A stretch of DNA of 64,000 bases. Origin: Deuterostichococcus epilithicus. Taxonomy: Eukaryota > Chlorophyta > Trebouxiophyceae > Prasiolales > Stichococcaceae. The stretch covers positions 1,042,501 to 1,106,500 of the forward strand of contig JAVTLE010000005.1 of NCBI GenBank assembly GCA_033439295.1, in the 5' to 3' direction. This document shows, piece after piece, positions 1 through 11,100 of the stretch (positions within the stretch are counted from its first letter, which is position 1; every line of letters starts with the position of its first letter). The translations under genes and the position numbers were made by a program. Under the pieces are notes generated by a model. The model had not been told where the DNA came from and did not search any database. It saw only the letters and a program-made list of their open reading frames with translations.

Positions 1-1526
1 GGCTCGCTGAGCAGCGGCGACTTGGGCGGCGGCGGCGGCGGCTTCGACAGCCGGCTGCACTCGCTGGAGCTGTCGGATGACGAGCCGCCCGGCCTGCCGC
101 CGGGAGGTGGCGCCCGTGGTGGCGGCAGCGGCTACCCGGGCCCAGGCGGCCTGGCGCAGCGGCTGGACTCGTGGAACCTGCGCGGTGGCGGCGTGAGCGC
201 CATGGCGGACCTGGCGGTGGCCGGCGCAGGCGCCCAAAGCGACGCCAGCGGCGGGTTCGACAGAATGTTAATGCCCACTGCCGGCAGCGCCGCCCCCTGG
301 CGCGACAGCGGCAATGGCCGCAGCCAGGGTGGCAGCGCTGCCAGGCTGCCGAGCACCAGCGAGGACCTGCTGTTCGACCTGGACGACGGCGCGCCGGGCG
401 GCGACGCTGCGACGGCGGCTGCGGCAGGCTGCGGGCTGGCGCGCCGGCACAGCAGCCCCGTCGGGTCGCTCGAGCTGGGCGGCGGCCTCTCCCTGGCGCC
501 GGACGGCGGCCTCGCGGCCCTGAGCAGCAATGACGGTGCTGGCACCACAACCGAGAATCGCAGGCACAGCAGTGGGGACCTGCGGCTGTCGCCGCGCACG
601 CCGGCGGCGCGCAACAGTGCGGCCCGCGGCGCGAACGTCTGGCAGTCCTCAGACCTGCAGTCGCCCGGCGACTCCGGCGGCTCTGGGCCTGCCTCCACCG
701 CCGGCTCACCACACGGCGGCCCCGCCTTTGTGAGCGGCAGCGTCTTTGGCGGCATCAGCGGCGGCACATTCGGCGGCGGCAGCGCCTTTGCCGGGGCCAG
801 CACCTTCAGCGGCACCAGCGGCGGCCTCACGCCGCAGGTCTTGCCGCTGAACACCTGGGCCGGCGGCGACAGCAGGCGCGGCGGCGGTCGGCCGGCCAGC
901 GCGATGGGCGGCTTCAGCACCGACAGCGACGCCGCATTTCCCTTCGGCCGCGGCGCCGCTGGCGCGCAGGCGCCGCAGGCGATGAGCCTGGCGCTGCCGA
1001 GCACGGTGCAGCGGGGGCGCGCGCCCCCCCGCCTGGCGCACCAGCGCGTCCACCACCGCCACGGCCACCACAAGGTGTGGAGCTGTCCGGCATCCTTGCC
1101 TGCTGAAACAACTTGCGACTGCAGGAGACTGCCCTCGGATGGGCAGCCTGCTTCCGCAGCCCGATGCTCTCGAGCGTCTTGCCTGCAAACTGCGGCTAGT
1201 CTCCAGGGGCTGCCACATGAGGGCTCGCGATTTCGGCCCCCAAGAACGTGAATTGAGAAACAATGCCCGATCGCATCGCTGCCGTGCGCCTGCAGTCGAA
1301 CAAGCGCCAGGCGCCCGCGGTGTACCCGCCGCCGATCGAGGGCCGCGCCCCGACGGCGGTCAACGCTCTGTTCTCTCACCTGGACGCCGACGAGTGGGCC
1401 GCCTTCATGGGGATGCTGCGCCGCGGCATTGCTGCAGCGCTGGCGGCCGGCGACTGGCGGTCCGAGCGGCGCGCCGCCATTGGCGGCCGTGGCGCGGTCC
1501 CGGGCACCTCCTGCCCCCGCTTCTGA
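1..1526 (+). CDS. 3' part of a Gly/Ser-rich hypothetical protein (5' end outside window)
   Basis: The frame is open from the first base, so this is an internal exon (1-1074) followed by a terminal exon (1296-1526). The donor reads AAG|GTGTGG and the acceptor GCCTGCAG, with phase 0 kept across a 221-base intron. The visible product is about 427 residues. The first exon is low complexity: Gly/Ser/Ala/Pro runs, two RHSS phospho-site-like motifs and a Gly/Ser/Phe repeat of the type FGGGSAF around residues 240-275. The last exon is more ordered, with a short helical stretch around LFSHLDADEW. No catalytic domain is recognisable, so no function is assigned. The repetitive composition suggests a disordered scaffold or RNA-associated protein, but that is only inference. 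A long opposite-strand frame over the same bases is a by-product of the GC bias. Confidence 0.6.
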
Positions 1527-2441
1527 TCGCGGCCGCTGATCCGGAATGTGCCGGGAACACCTAACAAGGGCCACATCAGCGATCGTCTAAGCACACCCGA
1601 AGGTTTGCGCGGGCGCGCACACCAGATCATACACTACCAGATCATATACCACCTAGGCGCACTAGAACCTGGAGCGGGGGAGAGAGAGCTGGAGGCAGTC
1701 GGGAGCGACGAGAGCCTGTCCGGATGCGCGGTGTGGCAGAACCACCTCTAGGGGGGCCGAGGCCACTCCGATCCCTGCATGGCTGCAGGTGGTCGTGCCA
1801 AATGGACGACATACGGGCCTATCAAGGCATCACGTTGCTGTTGTGGGGGTTGCGCTCGCCATTCCGCACCCCACTTTACTGGCAAAAGAGATGCATTTGA
1901 TTGGGGCCCGATTTACGTGCAGCGACGCTCGTTCATGCAATGCGTTTGCATGTCCGTGGCGGCTCCACCAGTACATTAGGTAGCAATGTGACCCAAAGCC
2001 TTCTGCTCTAGCATAGGGCAACTGTACCGTTATGATTGTAAATCGCCGGAGTTTCACAACAGCACAACGGCGGCGGCGGCAACCATCTGGTCTTCATGAT
2101 GCACGTTCCACTGGCTCGGCTCACTCACGATTATTTGCCGGCTCCATGGATGATTCTGCGCGTGCAATGTCGTCGTTACTGCATTCGATTCCCTGGCATG
2201 AGGAGCTCTCAACATTTGCTGCTGACTGCGCAGCCCAGGATCTGTGCCACGCCAGCATTCCTGATCATTTTCGCGCAAAGCGCATCGAGCTGACCGCATA
2301 CAATGAAAAGTCTGGGTATGCTTTGACCCGATTGGCCAGCTTGATAGGCATAGGCATCGCGCAACTGCGACCTCAGCTTCGAGGAGTTTTTCGAGGACCC
2401 TCGAACTGCAGCAGGTTTGGCACGAAGACGCAAGCACAAAC
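1527..2441. other. Intergenic, no gene seen
   Basis: No frame here has convincing coding character. A TGTAA (2037-2041) could be a distant poly(A) signal for the gene to the left. The right half should hold the promoter of the FKBP gene. I see no TATA-like element I would defend. Confidence 0.5.
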
Positions 2442-4583
2442 ATGGAATGCAGGTCGTTCGCCTGCAGCAATGCTATTAGAGGTGCTTTGTCACTGCGAGC
2501 CATCAGATGCAGCGTCCCTTTTAGAGCAGCTGCTGCTGTGCCACGGCACCGGCAGTGGCTCGGCAGGCGCCACCGGATCCACGCGGAAGCATCAGAAGGT
2601 GCTGGTACTGTATGTCCATCTGCAGGTCGCGCCTCAACTTGGATGCGTGCGTGTTGACCGATCCATATGGGAGAACTCGCTCAGGCTGATATGCGTGCGC
2701 GCCATGATGTCTGCTGGTCACAGGATCCGGCCAGACGGACGAGGGGGAAGGTTCGCCTGCATCCGTGAAGCAGGCACTGGATCAGGCGCAACAGGCCAAG
2801 CAGAAGAAGCGGCGCAGGGGGGACTCCACTGACTTTTTTGCCACAACGCTCACTCGGCGGTTTGGCCTGGCCGGAGGTCTCGCCTGGGTCGGCTTTCTGA
2901 CATTCGGCGTGGTGTCGGAGCAGGTAAGCTGAATCATACGCAATTCTGCAGCATCGCTGTCACCGCACTTTGCCGCTGCTGGATGCTGCCGCTGTCGGGG
3001 CTGACCTGGTGCTGTCTGCACATGGCAGATCAAGACGCGGCTGGAGGTCGCTTCCGATGAGCGCGGCACCAAGGTGCAGCTTTTCCTGTCCACACGCTCA
3101 CTTTGACTCGGGGTCAACTCTGCCGTGTGCTGTGGTTTTTAAAAGACGATTGGCCCGCAACATGAAGATTNGGGGGGGGTCTCGCTCTCGAGTGTTGCCT
3201 TGTGCGCCCCTTCCCACGCTGCCCCTGATGAACGCGCATGCCGGGCAGCTGCGCAGCCAGCGCCGCCGCTTTGCTGCGATCTGGCGGCCAATGTTGCGCA
3301 TGGCTGTTGCAAGGCCTGGTTCGGTCGTGACGGCAGGAGGTGCAAGATGCAAAGGAGGTCACGCTGCCGAGCGGTGTGCGGTACACAGATCTGGTCATCG
3401 GCGGCGGCCAGCGCGCGTCGCCAGGCCTGCTCATGGTCCTTAACCTCAAGTGCGCATTCTGTCTGGGCAGATGCTTCGATTGTCAAATGCTGCACATGTC
3501 ACATGCTGCGAGTGTGAGTGACATCGGGAAGGTGTCGCCACATGCTGCCAGGCCAGCAAATCGAGCGGCAGCGTTGACCAAGCGCTGCACACACGCAATG
3601 TAGGCCGACGATTCGTCTGGCATCGTCGCTGGCACCTGCTGGGAGTAGCAATTCGAGAACATCAAACGACTTAGCATGTCCTCTTGCAAAGCCCTGCTTC
3701 TGAGATCGATTTGCTGAAGATGGTGTCCTGTGTGCAGGCTGAAGGCGAATGGGGAACTGATTGCTGACAGCAGCCGGACGGGCGGGAAGCCCCTGGTGGT
3801 CATCACAGGACGACGGCCGCTGAGCGGCGGCCTGACGCCCGGCGCTGAGGAGGCACTCTTCTCCATGAAAGCTGGTATAATTACATTTCTTGATTGCCCA
3901 TGGTCTCGTTCGCCCAATCGAGCGCTGAAAGCTGTCGACGCTTGACTGACGATCTCCACCTGTAGATCGTCTGAGGTGAGAGTAACTTTCGCTGGTTGCA
4001 GGCGGAAAGCGGCGCGTCTTTGTGCCGGCAGCCCAGGGGTTTGGCAAGCAGGTGCGAGCCAGCATGAGTCTCCTGTTCTGACAGCCACACGATCAGTAAC
4101 GTCTGGTTGCGCGCCACAGCACCAGCAGTCGTGCCGGCCTCCCGAAGCTGCCTCAAAACATGACAAGCGCACATACAGACGATGTCACATAGCTGAGGCG
4201 AGCACATTAGGCGAGCAGACTGATCATACGACTGGAACAGCACCGTGATAGCCAAAACATGTTTTGACGCGGCGCAGGGCGGTGTCCTGCGACCCACGGA
4301 GCATGTGCCAGACAAGGAGGGCGTCATTCCGCCCGACGCAGGTGACTGGCACCGCCGGACACCCTGACACAGCACAGCTCGCCGATGTGAAGCGCGACAT
4401 GGACTGACAGCGCACCGCATGCGCTTCACCAGCCAAGGAGTGAGCCTGCAGCTGGTGCTTTCCTGCCCTCGCATGTTTGTGGCGTAATAGGCATGAAGGT
4501 GGTTCTTCCTGAAGCTGATCAGGTTCTCACACGCAGATCTGGAGTATGAGTTGGAGCTTGTGCGGGTGTCGGTGCCGCCTTGA
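2442..4583 (+). CDS. FKBP-type peptidyl-prolyl isomerase, plastid-targeted (FKBP17-like)
   Basis: Eight exons: 2442-2598, 2724-2923, 3029-3073, 3337-3449, 3738-3874, 4002-4051, 4278-4341, 4537-4583. They splice in phase to 270 residues. The start is the first ATG of an Arg/Ala/Ser-rich presequence typical of plastid transit peptides. A basic KKRRR patch and one hydrophobic segment (about residues 100-117) follow. The FKBP fold covers about residues 140-270, with LPSGVRYTDL, SMKAGGKRRV, GFG and a closing LEYELELVRVSVPP strand. This arrangement resembles plant FKBP17 proteins, which are thylakoid-associated and lack several aromatic active-site residues of cytosolic FKBP12, so real isomerase activity is doubtful. 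One ambiguous base (3171) lies in an intron. The gene converges on symplekin. Confidence 0.87.
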
Positions 4584-5183
4584 CGCCCGTGGGCAACGCC
4601 TGGGCCGGCGATTGCTGCTGAAGGCGCGGGTGGAGGGAAGCGTCTTGGGGATTGCGACATTCTCAGCCGCCGTCCAGCGTTGCTCACGCTGGTCCGCTGA
4701 GACTCCCAGGCAGCGGATATCGCTGTTGGTGTGCAGCGATTGATGCAGCCACTGTTGTGCGGTGCGCATGTGTCTGTGAAACGCATGTGCAAAACACGTG
4801 TGATTGCGGACTCAGCGTGCAAAGTGAAACTCAAAATTTGTGAAACCTAGTGATTCTTATAATCCTTGGTAGGAGCCTGAGCTCGGTGATTAACATTCTG
4901 GAAAACGAAGGCTGGTGGCGAGCGGCGGCATCCAGACAAGGTTTCTGTTGGAATGGTCCAGACAACATTGCCTTGAAACTTGTAGCGACTGGGTGTTGCG
5001 GGCGTCCATGTCTGATCATCGTGTTCTCAGCTCACTGTCGGTTGACAGCTCAAAATATCATCAGCCGCAGCACAAACCTCGGTTCTGTAACAACGCTTAT
5101 TTGAATCAGCCCTCACGCAACCTCAAGTCTCTCCACCCATACTGGCATATTGTGTCTAGGTGCATCTGCCGTCTGCACCGCCT
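4584..5183. other. 3'-3' intergenic region between FKBP and symplekin
   Basis: Two genes end here tail to tail. A TGTAA at 5086-5090 on the plus strand is a possible poly(A) signal for the FKBP transcript, although it lies about 500 bases from its stop. No open frame of interest was found. Confidence 0.5.
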
Positions 5184-8100
5184 TCACATGTCGTCTGCCG
5201 ATTCGCCCTGCAGCACCCGCAGCGTGTCTAGCGACACAGCCACCCTGGAGTCCGGCGCCGATGCAAATGCCGCGAGCTGCAGAGCAGGCAGTGGACTTTT
5301 GTCAGCCAAGTTGTCGATGGTGAGACATGTGGGCCAAGGTCGAGGTGGATGGGCGGCGTCACGGCACTGGCATGGCGCAGAGCACGACTGCGAGCAGCTT
5401 GTACATTGGTGCTCAGCAGAAGGGTGATGCGGCACTTCACTGAGGACAGTTGACATCCTAGTCAACCTCATTTCGAGGAGAGGCTCAGCTAGAGCAGTTG
5501 GGAGCAGCCCTAGGAAGATCCAGTGCGAGGTGGATGCCATGCACCAGAGCCTCGTGAGTATTTGCATGTGGGGGATGGGACGGAGTCACGCTAGGTAAGC
5601 AGCAAAGCTACGAGCATCTGTCTTGACAGGTCGTCCAGGCGCATCGGCTGACCGTATCTGCCGACGATATGCAACGATACGCGATCTGACGGGTGCGGCA
5701 GTTGCACATGAACATCCATCCAGCACCAGATTCCGTGCACTGGACCCCAGATTGTGCTCAGGAATTCCAGCAGCAGGTGTCCCGGAACGGCAGCAACCAC
5801 AGGATCTGCGGCGGGCGTGGAAGCATGAACGACCTTTGGGCGCAGGGCGGCGCCCTGGCGCAGCGACGCCAGCGCCCGCGACAGCACGCTGGGCGGCAGC
5901 GACAGCAGCGCCGGAAATGCGGGCGGGCCGGCCTGCTCCGCCGCCAGCAGCCAGCCCTTCCACTGCGCCGCGTCCCGCCACACCTGCGCAAACACCCGAA
6001 AGCCAGGGACCTCATGAGAGGGGCGGGCTGCGGCACAGGTCCCCAGGCAGGGTGGCTGCCGGGTATTGCTGTGCAGGCTTGGTGCCGGCTTGGCAGTCGA
6101 GCTCGCGCGAGTGTGCAAAAGAGTTGCCGCTTCACTAGAGCACAGCCTTCAGGTGTCCTTCTGGTGGAGAGGCGTGAGGCACCACAACCTCCAGGTTTTT
6201 AGAAGAGTGTACCTAGGTGTCGATCGGCGCACCTGCTTGCCGACGAGAGCGGACAGCAGCTCCAGCACGAAGGGCTTGAGCTTTGGCCATGCGGCGACCG
6301 CCTACGCGGCAGACGAGGGGTGCACGGCGTCCGGCGTTAGAGCCTTCCAGGCGACAACCAACCGTCAACACCGACATGGCACCAAGAAAAATGTTTCTGA
6401 TCCTGCCGTCGTGTGATATATTAGCCACATGAGCCCATTCCAAAACGTTCAGTGCAGGCTAAAAGGAGGCTGCGCTCTCGAGGCTGGGCTGCCGAGCCCA
6501 CACACCTGCATGACGAAGCGCATAAACAGGGGCGGCAGCGGCGCCCGGTGCAGCAGCTGGCCGAGCGCCGAGGCGGCTGCCTCTGCAGGGAAGGCATCCC
6601 GCGCCGCCAGGCACGCCGTCAGCGCCACCATCAGCGCCCGCAGCGGCACGCCGCTGCGACAGGGGGTAAGCCACCATCGGCCGGAGGGTGTGGGGCAGGG
6701 AATGCAGGTGCCGCTATGCGGAAACTGTTGCAAGCATGGCTGCGGGCTTTCGAAGGCACCCTGTGCGGGGCCCGAGCGCTCCGCCTCACCCAGTCCTGAT
6801 GATCAATGCGACAGGTGGAAACTTGGTCACAAGGGCGCTGGCGTTGTCACGGGCTGCGCTGTAGCCCACCTGGGGCTGGGCTGGATGCTGTGCAGGCCGA
6901 TGAGCAGCTGCGAGGGCGTCATCTGCGGCCGGTTGCCGGCGGCCGGCCGCGGCATCAGCAGCCGCTTCACCGCGGCGTCGAAGTCGGCGGTGCCCCCTGC
7001 GCCGCAGCAGGCGTCCCATCATGCGGTGTGCCGCCTGGACCGCCAGCAGCAACCGGCAGCGCACTGCCTTGGTCTGTCGCGAGTTTGAACCGTATGCAGG
7101 GGCCAGGGTGTACACCTCGCCGCAAGCGCCGGTCACAGATAGAAGCGTCATTCGCAGACGCGTCATACGCAGGGATTTCGCAGCAACGCAAGCCAAACAC
7201 GGTGCGCTGTGCGAAGCGCCCACGGTCAGGCCACGCACAGCAGCCCACACAGGCAGAAAGGTCCTGCATCACCATGGGATGCTTCCTTCCCCGCTTGAGA
7301 TTCGTCCATGTTGTTGCAAGCATGCACGGCCGCGCGCACGGCCGCGCTCACCCGCGGCGCAGGTGGCGGCGATTGGCGACAGCAGCGCCTCTATGCGCTG
7401 GGGCGGCAGGCCGGCCAGCACAGGCACCGCCCACCGCACGTCCCCGCTCTGGTCGTAGCGCCGCAACGCCGCCGCCACCAGCGGCTGCGGCGGCGGCGCA
7501 GCGTCTGCGAGCAGCGCCGGAGGCAGGGTCGGCCAAGTGCAGCCTCAGCGGGAGCACCGGTCCGGATGCCGGCAACACGGCAGGTTCACGGCCACACCGA
7601 GTTCACGGTGTGATAACGGTGTTTTTTTCTGCCGGCACCCTTCGGTCCTCGGGTAGAGCAGCTACAGAGCGCGCCCCCTGGCAAGTGGGGTGTGCACACA
7701 GGACATGCAAACGCGCAGATCGCAGCCCAGCGACGCCCCGCACCCGTCAGCACGCCCAGCATGTGCAGCAGCAGCGGCTCGGAGGCCGGCGGCGGCTCCG
7801 CCACCAGCTGCAGCAGCTGCGGCGCCTGCGGCCCCACCGTACGCGCCAGGCCAGGCGCGTTCTTCGTGACTGCTGCCCGCCCAGCCGGCGACGCCCCCGC
7901 AAACACCTGCCGGCGGACGCACAACACAGGTTCGAGTCTCCCTGCTGCAGTCAACCCCTCGATGCAGTCACCTGTGGCAGGGGGCGGCTGGTCGGGGCCG
8001 CAGCATTCGGTGTCTTGACGTGCTTGACTCCCAACATGGCATTGGTTCTTCAGCCGTTGCCCCAGCGCGTCTTGACTCCACTGACCACTGTACATGGCTA

Positions 8101-11100
8101 TCGGCTTACAGCAGCCATGTGCACGTTCCAAGACGTCTGCCACAATGGAAGCCACAAAATCGCAGCGACGGCAACACCCTCTGATGCCAACAACACCTCA
8201 AAAGCAAAACCCAGTTGGTCCAAGCACCGACCTCCAGCAGCCGCGGCAGCAACGAGTGGCGCTTGGTGCACAGCGCGCAGTACAGGCCACAGCGCCGCGA
8301 CGCGGCCAAGATGTCTGCCTCGCTGGGCTGGCCGCCGCCAGCTGCCGGACCCGGCAGCGGCGCCGCCTGATCTGCCGCTGCCTCCGAGGCTGCCGCCGGC
8401 TGTGGAGCATCTGCTGCTGTACCGCCACCGGCATCGGCGTCGGCGGCAGGTTGCGCCGTCGCCAGCAACAGCTCCAGCTGCTCGCGTGCGAAAGCTTCCA
8501 CCTGCACGACGCTTGCAGTGCACCATCACGCACCGTATGGTGACACAGCAACAAAACACGCAGGGCCCGATCTCAGGTTAGCTGTCGCACAACCCTGCAA
8601 TTGCATGTGCGGCACAGCCACCTGGGAGCGGCCAGCGCATGTGCAACACCTGCTGCGCCGCCACCACAGTGAGAGGTCGACCGGCTTCGAGCTGCGCGGC
8701 TGCCGAACTCTGCATGACGCACCTGCGCGGTGAGCTGGGGCTGCGGGAACAGCCGGTTGGCCAGCAGCCGCACCGCCTTGCTGAGCACCGCAGGGTCCTC
8801 CGCCACCGCTGCCTCCAGCACCACATGCAGCACCGCTTCCCTGCGGGCAGTCGGTGCAGGCGGCACACATTGGGCGCAGGAGCTCCGACTCGCTGGCAGG
8901 GTCTGGTCTGATCTGCCCACAACTTGACATGCTGGGGTCGCGACACTTGCCCTGGACCGAGGCGAGGAGGTGACATACGCTGCTGTCCGCCGCATCGACA
9001 GGCAAGCGAGATCGCAATTCCTGCTCCTTCCAGTTGCTCGCGGGCGGGTGGCTGCACCTGTCGGGCGGCCGCAGCAGCACGATGTTGTGCGCGGCGGACA
9101 GCGCGGCGGTGGTCCACTCCGGTCCGCGCGCGAGCGTCTCCGCCAGGAAGGCGGGCACCGCCGGGGCCGGCAGCCAGGGCGCCTCCAGCAGCAGCCGCAT
9201 GAGCGCCGCATCCTTTGCCTCGCGTCGCTGCCTGCGCACCGGGATGCAACCTGTTCGCATCGAGCCTGAAGAAGCAGATTCGAAACCGATCGTCCGAGAC
9301 AGTATGTTGGACCAGTGTTCGCGACGCCTTTGAACACTCTGGTCAGCTCGTGATGGCTCCCATGCCATCTGCTGGTCCTGCTGAAGTCAAGATGCCGCAA
9401 CACGTAGCCGGGGTCAAGGGAATTGGGCCGGAGTACAGCAGCAGATGCAGGTGTGACGACAACGAGAGGGACGACAAGCAGACAGCAGCAGATGCGAGAG
9501 CAAAAACAACCAGACCTGAGGCCCTCCAGAAGGGCCACCAGCACACTCTCGTATGCTGAGCTGGCGGCCTCCTGCTGCGGCGAGGCCACGGCAGCGGCGA
9601 CGCCTGCTGCCTCCGGCGCCGCCACATCCGCCTCTTCCGCGCCGCCGTTCGCCCGCTGCGCTGCCTCGCCGCCGCCCGCGGCGGCGCTGAGGCTGCCGCC
9701 TGACGCATCGCTGCCGGTGTCGCCGGCCGGCGCCTCGGGCGACTGCCACGTTGTGCCGATTGCAGCGCCGTCGACCGGGTGCGGCCGCGGGCGCAGGGCG
9801 AATAGGCTGTTGAGCCAGGACAGCGCAAACTCGTGCGCGCCGCGCCGGTCGTAGTCCGCCAGGAGGTGTGACAGCACCTCCGCTGCCGCAGGATCCTCAT
9901 GCGGTCCCTGAGCAGGAAGGAGGTTGTTGTCAGGACGCAGACTGGGGCAGCCTCTTTGATCCCAGGCCGGCATGTGGAGTGGCGACGAGGTACGCATGAT
10001 AAAAACTGAGGTAGAAAGCAGCTGCGGCTGCAGCTGCACCTGGGTGACAAGGTGCGCCAGCGCTGCATCTCTGAGGGGGTCCAGCCCGGCGCCGCCGGCC
10101 GCCAGGATGCGGCGCACCGCCGCCTGCCGCAGCGCGGCTCGGGCGTCCGCCGGTATGGCCAGCGGCTGCAGCGCAAACCTGCGCAACAGCGGTGGCGGGC
10201 GCTCGCGCTGCTGTCGCTCACTTGTCTGTTGACTCGACATGCTCATCCCGGGAACCTGAACGAACAAATGAAAAGTTTGACAGCAGAGGTTGGCTGCTGG
10301 CATAGCAAGTAGCGGTCTCACCTGGGAGGGGGCGGCGTGGGTTCGACCGCAGGGGGTTTGGGGCGAGCCCCAGCGTTCGCCGCTGCGGAGGCCGCAGGCG
10401 CTGCTGCTGCCTGCGAGCCTGCTGCACCTGGACCGTGCGCCGCCAGTGGCGCCGCGGCGAGCCGATGCTGCGCAGCCGGGGGCGGCGGCTGCAGGGGCTG
10501 GAATGCCCCCGGAGAGTACCCTGCCGGCATCTGCTGCTGCGGAGACAAGCCCTGCAGAGCACCACGACTGCGACTTGCGCTGGCAGGAGCGCGAGCAACA
10601 ACGTCACAGGTTTCTAAGCCGATCGCATTTCCTTGCATGTTGAACGCTTGCGTAAGTCCCCATCGCTGCATCACTCACACACCGGTGGCATCTGACGAGG
10701 CACCCAATCTTGGGACCACAAATGTGGATCCTTGTGAGTGAGGTTCATATCAGAGAGGACTAATCCTGCTCATTCTCTACTCTCTAGTGTGACATCATAA
10801 GCCACACAGAAACTGAAACTTGTCCCATGGCGTGTAGCCGCTATGTGCCTACGTGTATGTAGTATGCTCTGCCGGCAGCACCTCAGAGAGAGGCAGCGGC
10901 AAGGAGCTATGGTGGGCGGTTTTCGTGCCAGGATACCAACCCTTTCGCATAGAGTCGACTGCATGGGCGGCAGATGCACATGGGTCGCCCACCTGCATCA
11001 GCCCCGCAAGGCCGCCGCCGGCGGGCGCGGTGCCGCCAGCGGGCGCGGCGCCGGCGGGCGGCACCGCCGGCAGCCGCTGCATGTTGGCGATGACAACGTC

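Noticed and set aside
132-1574. 480-codon open frame on the minus strand
   Set aside because: It is antisense to a spliced plus-strand gene; long opposite frames are expected in GC-rich coding DNA, and this one has no family-like motifs.
7931-7950. tRNA-like T-loop (GGTTCGAGTC)
   Set aside because: The flanking bases do not form a T stem and no acceptor or anticodon arm fits around it.
8573-10321. Single 582-codon minus-strand frame across symplekin
   Set aside because: It runs through several introns; the family alignment requires frame changes at splice sites, so the unspliced frame is not the protein.
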